From assembly GCA_025175895.1 (NCBI GenBank), contig CM046005.1:57932325-57996324 (forward strand): 64,000 nt of DNA. Reading direction: 5' to 3'. Under the pieces are notes generated by a model that did not search any database, was not told the origin of the DNA, and saw only the letters and a program-made list of their open reading frames with translations. Origin of the DNA: Wurfbainia villosa (lineage: Eukaryota; Streptophyta; Magnoliopsida; Zingiberales; Zingiberaceae). Below are positions 21,084-33,200 of the stretch, in pieces. Position numbers and translations under genes: made by a program. How positions within the stretch are numbered: position 1 is the first letter of the stretch; each line of letters begins with the position of its first letter.

Positions 21084-22169
21084 GTGTCATGTCTTATGCT
21101 TGCCACCATGAACTCTGAGCTTCAGAAGCAACATGAGAACATGGATGCCTATAATATGGTTGAGCATTTGAAACAACTATATCAAGGACAAGCTAGGCAC
21201 GAGCGTTTTGAAGTGTCTAAGGCTCTTTTTGCATGCAAGATGCAAGAAGGAACACCTGTAGGAACTCACGTACTCAAAATGATTGGGTACGTTGAGAACC
21301 TTGAAAGACTAGGTTTTCCACTGAGCCAAGAATTGGCAACCGATGTTATCCTGCAATCGTTGCCGGAAGCATATAATCAATTCGTCATGAATTATAACAT
21401 GAATGAAATTGATAAACCTTTGCCTGAGATTCTCAGCATGTTAAGAACTGCTGAACCGAATCTCAAAAAGAAAGTTAGCAACGTACTAATGGTCAAGAAG
21501 GGCAAAGGTAAGCGCAATGGCAAGGGTAAGACCCAAGCCAAAGGCAAGGCCAATTCATCCACTTCAAAGGGTAAAGGTAAAGTACCTAAGGAAGGGGATC
21601 GCTTCCATTGCGTGAGATCGACACCGAAGCGGAATCGCAAAGTCTACCTTGAGGAAGTAAAGAATAAAAGAAGTGGGACTTCTGCCTCAGGTATACACGT
21701 TATAGAAGTTAATCTATCTATTTCTTCTACATGGGTATTAGATACCGGATGTGCATCTCACATTTGTAATAATGTGCAGGGACTGAGAAATAGTAGACAA
21801 ATGGCAAAAGGCGAAGTAGACCTACAAGTAGGCAATGGCGCAAAAGTTGCTGTTGTAGCTGTAGGAACATATTCTTTGTCTTTGCCCACTGGGCTTATCT
21901 TAGAACTAGAGGAGTGCTTATATGTACCTGCATTGACAAAGAACATAATTTATGTATCTTGTTTAGACAAGAAAAATTTTTCTTTTATAATAAAGGACAA
22001 ATGTTGTTCCATTTATTTAAATGAAATGTTCTATTGTAATGCACCACTTATGAATGGTCTCTATGTTCTAGATTTAGAAAACCCAATTTATAACGTAAAT
22101 ACCAAGCGGTTCAAATCGAATGATTCGAACCAAACATATCTCCTTGCATCGCCTAGGTCACATAAATGA
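21084..22169 (+). CDS. gag-pol: C gag, protease and start of integrase (361-aa ORF)
   Basis: Residues 1-130 are the gag core (MLATMNSELQKQHENMDAYNM onward, then the QSLPEAYNQFVMNYNMNEIDK block). A Lys/Gly-rich linker follows. The zinc knuckle is damaged: only fragments of the CCHC pattern remain near the HCVRSTPKRNRK segment. The aspartic protease site DTGCASHIC is intact near residues 220-230. The frame ends in a shift just before the integrase zinc-binding HHCC domain. The N-terminus of gag is lost upstream, so the ORF starts at an internal Met and is part of a broken polyprotein. Confidence 0.8.
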   Translation: MSCLMLATMNSELQKQHENMDAYNMVEHLKQLYQGQARHERFEVSKALFACKMQEGTPVGTHVLKMIGYVENLERLGFPLSQELATDVILQSLPEAYNQFVMNYNMNEIDKPLPEILSMLRTAEPNLKKKVSNVLMVKKGKGKRNGKGKTQAKGKANSSTSKGKGKVPKEGDRFHCVRSTPKRNRKVYLEEVKNKRSGTSASGIHVIEVNLSISSTWVLDTGCASHICNNVQGLRNSRQMAKGEVDLQVGNGAKVAVVAVGTYSLSLPTGLILELEECLYVPALTKNIIYVSCLDKKNFSFIIKDKCCSIYLNEMFYCNAPLMNGLYVLDLENPIYNVNTKRFKSNDSNQTYLLASPRSHK

Positions 22170-23118
22170 AAATCGACTCTATAAAGATGGATTATTGGAC
22201 TCATTTGATTTTGAATCATATGAGGTATGCGAATCTTGCCTTTTAGGAAAGATGACTAAAACTCCATTTAGTAGACATGGAGAGAGAGCGACAGACTTGT
22301 TAGGACTCATACATACTGATGTATGTGGGCCTTTCAATGTCGGCAGAGGAGGCTATAAGTACTTTATTACTTTCACCGATGATATGAGTAGATTTGGCTA
22401 CTTATATTTGATGAGACATAAGTCGAATCCTTTGAAAAGTTCAAAGCATTCAAGAATGAAGTACAAAACCAACTTGGTAAGCATATCAAGCTACTTGATC
22501 GGATCGAGGTGGTGAATACCTTAGTCAAGAGTTTCGTGATCACTGGTGAGTGTGGGATAATATCCCTCACTCCCCTGGAACACCACAATGGAATGGTGTA
22601 TCCGAGAGGAGAAATCATACTCTATTAGATATGGTACGATCAATGATGAGCCGATGATCTACCTACTTCCTTTTGGGGACTAGCTCTAGAGACTAGCTTT
22701 CACACTTAATCGCGTCCCATCAAAAGCCAGTAGAAAAACGCCATATCTGATATGGATCGGGAAGAGTCCCAAAATGTCTTTTATAAAGATTTGGGGTTGT
22801 GAAGCTTATGTAAGGCGTCAAGTCTCGGATAAACTAGGACCCAAATCAGATAAGTGTTATTTTGTCGGATATCCCAAGGAAACTAAGGGATATTACTTTT
22901 ACAATCCCACACTTGGCAAGGTGTTTGTTGCCAGAAATGCTGTCTTTCTAGAAAGAGAATTTCTTTCTAGAAAAACTAGTGGGAGTAAAATTCATCTTGA
23001 AGAAGTTCAAGATGACGATAACACTAAGGCTTCGATGGAAAATGAACAGGAACCACAAAGTGTTGTGGATGAGGAAATTGTTGCCCAAAGAGTTGTGGAA
23101 CAAACACATTCCAAGTAG
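22120..23118 (+). pseudogene. pol: C integrase, frameshifted
   Basis: 22120-22515 carries the zinc-binding region (RLGHINE, CESCLLGK) and the first catalytic Asp in HTDVCGP. A shift before 22500 separates the SDRGGEY block (22495-22520), and further shifts break the NGVSERR region near 22590-22610. 22774-23118 gives the C-terminal part (KIWGCEAYVRRQVSDKLGPKSDKCYFVGYP). All three acidic regions can be located but not in one frame. Confidence 0.8.
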
Positions 23119-24485
23119 ACCAACCTCTTCGTGATCGGCAGATCCGTCGTCCAACCCGAGAGATATTCTTTTCTCTTGGTATGACAATGGTGATGTATTG
23201 CTTGTCGATCTTGACGAGCCTACATCCTATCAAGAAACTATGATGAGCCCAGATTCCGAGAAATGGCTAGAGGCCATGAGATCCGAAATGGAATCCATGT
23301 ACACTAACCAAGTATGGACCTTGGTTGATCCACCTGAAGGGGTAAAACCCATTGGGTGTAAGTGGGTCTTTAAAGTAAAGACTGACATGGATGGTAATAA
23401 GCATACCTATAAAGGTAGATTGGTGGCTAAAGGATTCAAACAAATTCATGGTATTGACTATGATGAAACCTTTTCACCAGTTGCGATGCTTAAATCCATT
23501 CGGATCATACTTGCTATTGCAGCCTACCACGATTATGAGATCTGGCAGATGGATGTCAAAACCGCTTTTCTGAATGGAAAGCTACTCGAGGATGTGTACA
23601 TGACACGGCTGAGGGTTTTGAAGATCCAAAGCATCTGAAAGGTATCTGCAAAGGTCCATTTATGGACTAAAGCAAGCCTCTCGAAGCTGGAATCTTCGAT
23701 TCGATGATGCAATCAAAGAGTTTGGTTTCATCAAGAATGAAGATGAACCTTGTGTCTACAAGAGAAATAGTGGGAGCACAGTTGTATTTCTTGTCTTGTA
23801 TGTAGATGACATACTTCTCATCGGAAATGATATTCTCTCACTCCAGTCTGTGAAGATGTGGTTAGGGAATTGTTTCTCGATGAAAGACTTAGGTGAAGCT
23901 GCCTATATTCTAGGCATCAAGATCTATAGAGATAGATCTAAAAGATTACTTGGCCTAAGTCAGAGTACATACATTGATAAAGTGCTAGATCGTTTTGCTA
24001 TGCAAAATTCCAAGAAAGGATTTCTGCCTTTATCACATGGTGTGAGTCTTTCGAAGACTCAATGTCCCTCTTCTAGGGAGGAGAGAGATCGCATGGATAA
24101 GATCCCTTATGCGTCTGCCATAGGGTCTATCATGTACGCCATGCTTTGTACTCGTCCTGACGTCTCGTATGCTTTGAGCATGACAAGTAGATACCAGTCG
24201 GATCCAGGTGAAAGTCACTGGATAGCAGTCAAAAATATTCTTAAATACTTACGAAGAACGAAAGAATATTTCCTGATATTTGGAGGCAATGAGGAGCTAG
24301 CTGTAAAGGGTTACAGTGATGCAAGCTTCCAAACAGACAAGGATGACTATAGATCGCAATCGGGGTATGTGTTTTGCCTGAATGGTGGTGTGGTGGAAGA
24401 GTTCAAAGCGAGGACCACGATTCTTGATTCTATAACGAAGTATATTCTTTGCATCGATGCGCAAAGGAGGCTAGTTCATCGATGA
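23119..24485 (+). pseudogene. pol: C reverse transcriptase and RNase H N-terminal part
   Basis: 23198-23638 holds the RT fingers and palm (WVFKVKTDMDG, DYDETFSPVAMLKSIRIILAIAA, WQMDVKTAFLNG). A shift near 23620 follows. 23796-24485 (229 aa) begins with the YVDD catalytic motif and runs through ILGIKIYRDRSKRLLGLSQS into RNase H, with the first RNase H Asp in KGYSDASF. From about 24390 the sequence has many short gaps relative to D. Confidence 0.82.
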
Positions 24486-24760
24486 ACTTGGGGTAGTTCC
24501 TAGCATTGCAGATCCAATAGACCTCTATTGTGACAACAATGGGGCTATTACAAGCTAAGGAACCTCGATCACATCAGCGGACCAAACACATACTGCGGCG
24601 CTTCCATCTCATTCGAGAGATCATCGATAGAGGAGATGTGAGGATATGCAGAGTACCGACAGAAGCTAACATCGCAGATCCATTGACCAAGGCTTTGGCA
24701 TAGAGGAAGCATGATGGTCACACTAGGTCACTAGGTATTAGATATCATAGTGATTGGTAC
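24486..24760 (+). pseudogene. pol: C RNase H C-terminus
   Basis: DNNGAI, KEPRSHQRTKHI, HLIREII and ANIADPLTKALA can be read in shifting frames, parallel to residues 165-240 of the D RNase H ORF. A TAG interrupts the final block near 24703. Confidence 0.7.
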
Positions 24761-24767
24761 TAGTGCT

Positions 24768-24777
24768 AGTGGGAGAT
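24768..24777 (+). other. C polypurine tract
   Basis: AGTGGGAGAT directly before the 3' LTR. Confidence 0.8.
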
Positions 24778-26653
24778 TGTTAGTTATAGCCCTAGAACCA
24801 ATCATGTGATGGTTGAATAGGGAACATTTTGTATCATATTCTATAAAGGCAAAGGATTGGTTATTATATTTAAGTCTTGCTTGTGCCAGCTAAATTAAAT
24901 ATAGTAATGCCCTAGAAAAGTAGGTTCTTATCTACAGCACATCAATTGGCAGAATTGATTATGAGAGGCTGTAGAGAACACTTTCTAAATGTTCCTAGTC
25001 AAGTATTAATATGCAAGGGCAATATTAATACATAAAGACTAGCATGTAGGTCAATTGATGACTTGATCTCACAAGTCATGGATATATGATATCAAGTTGA
25101 CACATGGGTATATATTAGAGAATATATCTTGAATCGACCCGCCATGAGAAAGTTTCATGGATCGTTATATGAGTGTCATAAACTTTCTCATGTGACTATT
25201 GGTATGAATAGTCCTCAGACCTGAAGTCACTACGGTTCCCTACATAAGGAGTTATGTACTTTGGTATCGTCAAACGTCACCCGTAACAGGGTGGACTATA
25301 AAGGCGATTACTGGGTATACAACAAATTATGCGGAGGGATGTGAGTGATGTAGATGGGATCTATCCCTCTCATATGACGAGAGTGATATCGGTGGGCCCC
25401 TTGATTGAGTAGAACTACTAAAACGCATGGCCATGCTCGAATGAGTCAATATGAGATATTGAGCTCATTTGTTTGAGTTAGTTTACTCAGGGATCAAGAA
25501 ACACATAGATTGATCGAGGATGACACGGTCTATGCCTCATTGATCAATCTGATATCAAGGATAGAAGGACACGGTCATATATTATAGTAGTCATGGAAAG
25601 GTTAGTCGGATCTTGACTTATCTCGTAACTTGGGTAGCAATGATGTATTGCTAGATGCCGCTCATTGCTTGTGTATCTAAAAGAGTTTAGGTCCACTGCC
25701 AACGTTATGAGAGCCTATAGGGTCACACACAAAGAGCATGATAATTAGAGGAATTAGAGTATTCTAGTTTGACTAGAATAATTTGGGAATAAGCTTAAGT
25801 ACAAAATGGTTTTGGACTTTAAGCTTAATGAGAATTTTAGCTAATTGATTTAATGAGATTAATTCAATATGTTACCTTATTGATTTAATAAGATTAATTC
25901 AATATGATAACATAAGCTTAATTGAATTAATAAGATTAATTCAATATGATAACATAAGCTTAATTGAATTAATAAGATTAATTCAACATGCATGAATGCC
26001 ACATAAGAATGCCACATAAGCATGCCACCTAAGCATCCACCTAAGCTAGATAAGGTGGAAGGAAACAAAATGGTTTTGTCTCCTTAAGTGGCCGGCCAAA
26101 CAAGGAAGCCAAATCCTTTTTGAGTGTGTCTCAATGCAATGGATTGCATTGAATGTGAAGGAGGTGGAAGGGTTTTTCCAACCCTATAAAAGGCTCCATG
26201 GAGTGGCCGGCCAAAGGAGAGTTTTTGGTGGAGTGTGGTTGTTGGGAGCTTGAGGCTTGGAGAGAGCTTGTGAGCTTATTGTTGTGTGGCTTTTGTGAGT
26301 GTAGCAAGAAGAGTAGTCTTCTTCTTCCCTTCTCTTTTTCCCTAGCTTCCTCTCCTTTAGGGACTTCTCTAGCAAGAAGTAAAGGAGAGCTCCTCTAGTT
26401 TTCTTTTGTGAGACAAGAGCTTGCTCGTGTGGATACATATAGAGGCACGGACACTTGAACGTGCTAAAGATCCAACAAACAAAAGGAAGAAGCGGGATTA
26501 ACAAGGGCACGCAACAAAGGTAATCCTCTCCTATAAGATAGGCTTGGTTTAGAGAAATTTATTTTATACGAGTTTGCTTTCGCATGGATCACTTGGAAGG
26601 GATCCTAATTTTTCCGTTGCGCATATGCCATTTGGCATAAAGAATTCCCTACA
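24778..26653 (+). repeat. C 3' LTR
   Basis: 1876 bp. It is longer than the 5' LTR mainly because of an extra AATGCCACATAAG unit near 25996-26020 and a block around 26104-26131. TATA at 26185-26192. Confidence 0.92.
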
Positions 26654-27956
26654 ATAAGTACTGAAAATATATCTCACTCACATTAAGTAAATAGGTGGGG
26701 GTATTGAGCTCTGATCTTTTCCTCAAGCTCCCAAGTAGCCTCCTCATCGGTGTGGTGACTCCACCCGACTTTAATAAGTCGCACAGTCTTGTTCCGCAAC
26801 TGTCGTTCTTTGTGATCCAGAATCTGTACCGGAACCTCTTCGTAAGTAGCGTCAGGTGAATGGAACGTGAGATATCCGATAGAATATGTGTAGGGTCTGA
26901 CACATACTTCCTTAGCATGGAAACATGAAACACATCGTGAATACCCGTCAAAGATGGTGGTAGCGCTAGGCGGTAAGTGACTGCTCCAATCCTCTCCAAA
27001 ATCTCAAATGGACCAATGTACCTAGGAGCTAGCTTACCATGGAGGCCAAATCTCTTCACCCCTTTTGTGGGTGAGACTTGCATGAATACATGGTCACCAA
27101 TAGAGAACTCCAGAGGTCTCCTTCTCCGATCTGCATAACTCTTCTGACGATCCTGCGCCTCTGCCATCCTTTGTCTAATAGTATGGACCAACTTTGCCTC
27201 ATGCTGAGCTCTCTGGGGTCCTAGTAACTGGGCCTCTTCAACCTCCTCCCAGAGGGTGGGTGTACGACACTATCTACCATACAATGCTTCAAATGGGACC
27301 ATTTGGATAACTGAATGATAGCTATTGTTGTAGGTGAATTCCACTAACGGCAAGTAGTCCTCCCAGTTGCCCCCGAAATCCATAACACAAGACCTCAGCA
27401 AATCCTCTAGAGTTTGAATGGTCTGCTCAGACTGTCCATCTATTTGCGGATGGAATGCAGTACTAAAATGAAGTTGTGTGCCTAAGGCCTGCTACAGACT
27501 CTGCCAGAATCGGGACGTGAACCGGGGATTTCTATCTGATATAATGCTCAAAGGAACACCATGCAATCTGATGATCTCCCGACAATATAACTCTGCCAAA
27601 TGATCCAAAGAGTCGGTCTTCTGAATCGCTAAGAAGTGCACGGATTTGGTTAGTCAGTCAACGACTACCCAAATCGTGTCATGGCCTTGACGTGTCCTAG
27701 GCAAACCCACCACAAAATCCATGGTAATGTGATCCCACTTCCACTCGGGAATAGGAATCCTCTGAAGTAGTCCGGCTGGTCATTGGTGCTCAACCTTCAC
27801 CTGTTGACAAACTAGACATTTAGCTACAAAATCTACGATGTCTTTCTTCATGCCGTTCCACCAATACAAACGCCTTAAATCTCGATACATGCGGGTTCCG
27901 CCTGGGTGAATCGCAAATCGAGAGCGATGAACCTCTTGAAGATGAGCCACCTGGCA
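26654..27956 (-). pseudogene. pol: F integrase and chromodomain-like tail (Ty3/gypsy pol 3' part)
   Basis: On the minus strand this begins inside the integrase zinc finger (VHRSRFAIHPG, then CLVCQQVKVEHQ, the HHCC residues). It runs through the core (TAFHPQIDGQSEQT, which carries the catalytic Glu region) to the GPY/F module (LAPRYIGPFEILERIG, in the 180-aa ORF at 26649-27191). It ends in a shifted chromodomain-like segment (YEEVPVQILDHKERQLRNK in another frame, then WELEE). A TAG stop lies at 27276-27274. Sequence upstream of the zinc finger is missing and replaced directly by LTR. Confidence 0.85.
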
Positions 27957-30900
27957 GCATCTCCCCTGTACGGGTGACAATATGAATCTTGAATACAAGG
28001 CGCACACACAACCAAAACGAATCGAATAAAAGTTTATAAGGACATATCAAATACCACAAAAACATCCACAAGTAAACACAAAACACAAGTCTTACACATG
28101 TCTTCTAGTCCATAACCGAAACCATAAGACAAAAAAAACAAATCCATTAAGACAAGGGGGATTAACAGCTGGACTCTCCTGGCAGTTTCAACCTGAAATA
28201 GATACAAAGCAATGGGGTAAGTTCAACGAACTCAGCGGTATCAAGTCGACATGCATAGTAAGATATATCTAACAATAATAATCATGCCCGTACAGTCTCC
28301 TGATCAATAATAGGAAATGCAAGAAAGAAATGCGGAAAGACTGTACTTACCTGAATCTCCTATCCTGACATAGGAGTGTGAGCCATACTAGCAGAAGTAA
28401 GGTCGTAAGACCAAATACATAATGTATCCTATATGCATGTCAACATATGCAACAACCAAGGCAGCAACCAAAATGCAGCAAACACAAACAAATGTCATCC
28501 ATGCAATATGCATGCGATGCAAATGACATGGTCACCCCTGACGTCAGTCAGCCGCCTCACACGCGATGGTGAAGCCGAGTGGGTAGGGCTATGACAACTG
28601 TACACTCTGCTATCACTGCTCCTGAGTGACCGAGTGGACAGGATGCTGTCGGAGTACACCTATCCTCCTACCTCAAACAGAGTGGGGGAGCAAAGCTCTC
28701 ATCTCCTGGTGTCATAGACCAAAGGAGGGATCCCTGTCCGCTACCATGCTGCCTCACCGCTACCCATAAGCGGATCAACAGAGCCTGACAGAGCTACTGC
28801 ACACACCCTTCTGATGTACCACTAACCCATGAGTGGTTGTGTGTGTAGATCATGTAACTGGCTGCGGGCTCAACTACAAAGGAACCCCGACCAGCCAGCA
28901 TGCAATCATGCAAAATGGTGCATGACACTAAAGCATGTAACACCAACCAAAATACGTCTCCAAATAATATGCACAAAAAATGAGTACATATCAATGACCT
29001 AGGTATACAGGGAAAGTATATCTAAAAGCTAATCAAGTGCATGTCACAACTCTCAAAATAAGTACACACGGTAGGTATCAAGATACTATTGACTAAGATA
29101 GAAATGCATGCATCAGGTATGACACAATGACATACAAGGATAGATAAGACATAAAAATTACTGCGAGCTATAGCCAACTAAGCATATCAACATTACAATA
29201 TCTAAAAGATAAGTCAAAGTACCTGCCTGATATAATGCTCGAAATAATGCAATCTTCACGCCCGTAGACCTGTCTCGTGACCGAAACCTGTATAAAACAT
29301 AATATAATCAGATTATGTTGCCAACCCTAATATCAAGTCCAAAACCTAATCGATTAAACTATCCACTTAAACGATCACTCATTGCCGTATCAAAATATAA
29401 TTCCTTCCCAAATCAACTCCCAATTTCACAAATTATCTAACCCATTCACAGCTGGCCAAAACCTTACATCCCAGAAAATCTGCACAAAACTCCAACACCT
29501 AGCCGTGCACCGCCGGCGCAGCCATTCACAACCCCTTCCCACTCTCACACGACAGCCAATCTAGATAAACAACATCAATTCACAGTCTACAACACCCAAA
29601 TAGAACTGTTGGACTTTTCGAGCCGCAAAAACTGCTTTTTGCATTGCAGAAACCCCGAAAGTCCGGCCATGGATCCGTGCAAAGATATATTAAAATAAAA
29701 ACATGTATGTTCTAAGTAAACCTAGATCTACCTTAGATCTAGAAGGTGAGAGTATTACCCTCGAAGCGATGCCCTTCGCTTATCCCGCTCGTCCAAACGT
29801 TTCGCCGGAACTCAAGAGTGTCAAGTGAACACTCCTCTATTGGTATCCACACGGACAAATGGTGGAGAAAAATACCTTAGAGTGTGCTCACCCTTTAGGA
29901 ATTTCGTCCAAGATGAGGATTGGGAGAGGTTGAGAGGGTGATCCAAGGAGGAAGAAGATGGAGTTACACCAAAAAATTGAATTCACATCTAATGCAAATC
30001 AAGTGGCTGGCCACTACATTCTTGTGGGAGGGGGGGGGGGGGGGTACATGCATGCATGTAACTCAAAGAGCCAATGGCTCTTGGTCTCCCTCATGAGGTG
30101 GCACCACATGATAGGTCCATGATGATGTGGAGCATCATCATTGGCCGGCCATGCCAAGTCATCATCATGACATGACATTTGGTCAAGTCAAACTTGACCT
30201 TTCATCTTCCCTCTCAAGTCAAGTCAAACTTGACCTATTATCTCCCATGGTTGATCAAATCCAACCATTTGATTCAATTCAATTTAATTTAATGAATCTC
30301 TATTCTTTAATTTAAATTGATTTGATGAATCAAATCTAAATTAGACTCATTCAACACTTAAATCAACTTGAGTCTAACTCAATTAGTCTAATTTGGATTA
30401 CTCTTAATTCAATTTGGTTCATCCCATGAACCTAATCCTCATGGTTCATCATATGAACCTAATCTCCATCTAATTTCCCTTTGTGTGTGACCCTATAGGT
30501 TCTTGTAACATTGGAAATGTCCCTAAGCCGATTTAGGAACATAAGCAATGAGCGGTATCTAGCAACACATCATTGCTACCCAAGTTACAAGAATGTTGAG
30601 CTCCAACATCACCTTTGTGACTACTAATTGTGACTCTCACAATATGTGACAATGCCCCTCTATCCTTGACATCTAGATTGACTAATTGAGGCATAGACCG
30701 TGTCATCCTCGGTACAATCTATATCTAGAACTCCAAGTAGACTCACTCTAATCAAATGAGCTCAATATCTCATATTGACTCATTTGGGCATGGCCATGCA
30801 CTTCGTGGTCTCACTCTATCAAGAATAACGATGTCACTCCCGTTATATAAGAGGGATAGATTCCATCTACATCACTCACATCCCTCCGCATAATTTGTTA

Positions 30901-32250
30901 CATACCCAGTAATCGCCTTTATAATCCACCCATTTACGGGTGACGTTTGACGAAGCCAAAGTATGCAACTCCTTATGTAGGGAACCATGGTGACTTCAGG
31001 TCTAAGGACTAATAGACATACTAATAGCCACATGAGAAAGTATATGACACTCATATAACGATCCATGATACTTTCTCATGGCGGATCATTCAGTATACAT
31101 TCTCTAATGCATACCCATGTGTCAACTTGATATCTCATATCCATGACTTGTGAGATCAAGTCATCGTGTTGACCTACATGCTAGTCTCTACGCATTAACA
31201 TTGTCCATGAATGTTAATACTTGACTAGGAATGATTAAGAGTAGTGTTCTCTATATCATCTCATTATCGATTCTACCAATCGATTGATATAAATAAGAAC
31301 CTTCTACTCAAGGACGTTATTATACTTAGTTTATTTGGCACCAATACAAGTAAATATAATAACCATGCCTTTATGAATAGGAATATGATACAATAAAGTC
31401 CATACAACAATCATCACATGATTGACTCTAGGGCTTTCACTAACAAGAACCTCATAGCCCTCTCAACCGGCCAACACTCTAATTCACAGCTGACAAAACC
31501 CCAAAATCAGCCCATCCCGATCAAAACCCCTTGACCCACCGCAAAGATCTACCCTGCAAGACCCCCATCAAAGCCCAACACCGAAATAGAAGAAGAAAAA
31601 CTAACAAACGAGGTATACCTGCACTTGGAATCCCCTTAGCGGTATTTCCTCGGTGCGAGACGATCAAGGCGACGGAGGCTAGCCGAAGGACGACCGGCGC
31701 TGGCAGAGGAGGTCACGCGGTGTGTGCGCGTGGGAGGCTACCCGAGCTGTGATGAACATCGTGCAGCGGATGCTTGCTGCGGTGCGGGCAGTGGCCTGGC
31801 CATCGGCGCATGCGATTCGAGCGAGCAGCGGCGGAGAGGGCAACCCACTGCAGCCTGGGCACAAGGAAGGGTAGTGACGGTGATACGCGAGGAGAGGGGA
31901 TTACAAGGCAAACGTCGGTGGAGGAGAGGAAATCGCGAAGGGAACCATCGCGAGGGGGGGAAAATCACCGAGAGAAGGTCACGAGGAAGAAATCGGCGCG
32001 GCTAGAAAAACTGGGACCGGTCCAAAATAAACCGAATTACCCCCTTTATATAAGAATTAACCTAGGTTATATATCTATTAATCCCCCAGTAATTTAATTA
32101 TCCTTGTAAATCTTGTACATGCCCCATTTAATTACATAAAAATTCTGAAAAAATTCCTAAAATTCTCCAAAAATCTCGAAATAATTCCTAAGATTTTTTT
32201 CCCTAAATTTTGGCCATTTAATTTAGTATTTTAAATTTCAGTATTTAACA
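27957..32250 (-). repeat. F 5' LTR, truncated and interrupted by G
   Basis: It matches 15322-17763 and begins abruptly at GCATCTCCCCTG, so 43 bp of the LTR's inner end and the primer-binding site are gone. G occupies 29607-31445. The TATA on the minus strand is at 32043-32051. Confidence 0.9.
29607..31445 (-). mobile_element. G: solo LTR of the C/D copia family
   Basis: It starts TGTTGGACTT and ends CACTAACA, with a perfect TSD, AGAAC, at 29602-29606 and 31446-31450. It matches the D LTRs at 34556 and 42023 along its length, and no internal sequence is present. This is the product of recombination between the two LTRs of a former element. A run of 15 G lies at 30030-30044. Confidence 0.92.
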
Positions 32251-32255
32251 GCTTT

Positions 32256-33200
32256 AGTGGAAGGAAAGGAAAACCAAGAGTGAGTCCGAAGACGAGTCAG
32301 AGTCAAACCTAAATAGAGAGGAAGAGATCGTAAACATGGTCCGAAAGATGTTCTACCGGAGAAAGAGATTTACGAAGAAAGATGCTGAAAGGGTCGTCGA
32401 TAACAAGCCAAGACCTAGATCGAAAGTAACATGTTACGAGTACAATGGAAAAGGTCACTACAAGTTGGAGTGCACAAATCTAAAAAAGGAATAAAAACCT
32501 AAAAAAGGAAAAGAAGAAGAAAGCACTCAAGGCGACTTGGGACGAATCATCTTCGGAAGAGTCGGACGCAGAAGAAACAAAGAGAAGCTTTGTAGCATTC
32601 ATGGTCAAATCAAGCTCCGAGACCGAATCAAGTTTTGAGTCCGACTCAGAGAGAAGCCATTGATCCACATCCATTTCTGAAGGACTAGACGAGGAAACTT
32701 CTCCTTTAGAAGATAAATTATACAACATAATTGCATGCATAGGTAGGAAATTTGCTAAGTCCGAGAACCAAGTAGACTCACTCCTTAAGGAAGTTCAAGT
32801 ACTTAAGGAGCAAGTAAACTCGAAGACTTCGACTTGCCAAGTTGAGGATAGAGACTCAACTCAAGTTGCAAAGCTTGAGGAAGACAACTCAGTCCTAAAA
32901 AGGCAAGTAGGAGATCTCACCGGAATGTTGGAAAGGTTCATCTCGGGCTCAAAGTATCTGAACATGATGCTTGGATCTCAGCAAGCCATGTACAACAAGT
33001 CCGGGCTCAGACACAAAGCTAAATCCTCATATAAATCATACATGTCATTACTTAGCCGAAACGCTAAGTGTTGAGTCCAAGCATAGGTTCCTAAGGCTAT
33101 CTTAGTCAACCAAGTTGGACCAAACCAATTTTAGATTCCCAAGAGTCAAGTTCACTTAGTGAACAAAACTCAACCAAGTTATCACTTAGAGGGAGCAAAC
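32256..33200 (+). pseudogene. gag: H gag, C-terminal half, degenerate
   Basis: This continues the gag cut at 15273. A zinc-knuckle relic (CYEYNGKGHYKLEC, second Cys replaced by Tyr) lies near 32432-32475. It is followed by Ser/Glu-rich sequence (WDESSSEESDAEE), a long coiled-coil region near 32740-32930, and the C-terminal block LERFISGSKYLNMMLGSQQAMYNKSG, which parallels LEKFTIGSNTLNMILGSQRASFNKKG in E1. Several stops and shifts show it is inactive. Confidence 0.8.

Larger units (their letters stand above)
17837..26653 (+). mobile_element. C: full-length Ty1/copia retrotransposon
   Basis: A perfect 5-bp TSD, ATAAG, lies at 17832-17836 and 26654-26658. The order is LTR 17837-19674, PBS 19676-19688, leader, gag, protease, integrase, RT, RNase H, polypurine tract, LTR 24778-26653. 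It belongs to the same family as D and G, judged by shared LTR blocks and 70-80% similar protein. The LTRs are nearly identical apart from short gaps and a 20-30 bp insertion, so it is one of the youngest insertions. Confidence 0.93.
15279..32250 (-). mobile_element. F: Ty3/gypsy chromovirus (Tekay/Del-like), deleted and nested
   Basis: It starts TGTCACGCCCC and ends TATTTAACA, flanked by GCTTT at 15274-15278 and 32251-32255, a perfect 5-bp TSD. The orientation is minus: the polypurine tract is at 17764-17775 and the integrase ORFs read leftward. The 3' LTR is 15279-17763. The 5' LTR is 27957-32250 minus the solo LTR G, and lacks its first 43 bp. Only the 3' half of integrase and a chromodomain-like tail remain; gag, protease, RT, RNase H and the primer-binding site are deleted. 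Copia C sits at 17837-26653. Confidence 0.9.
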
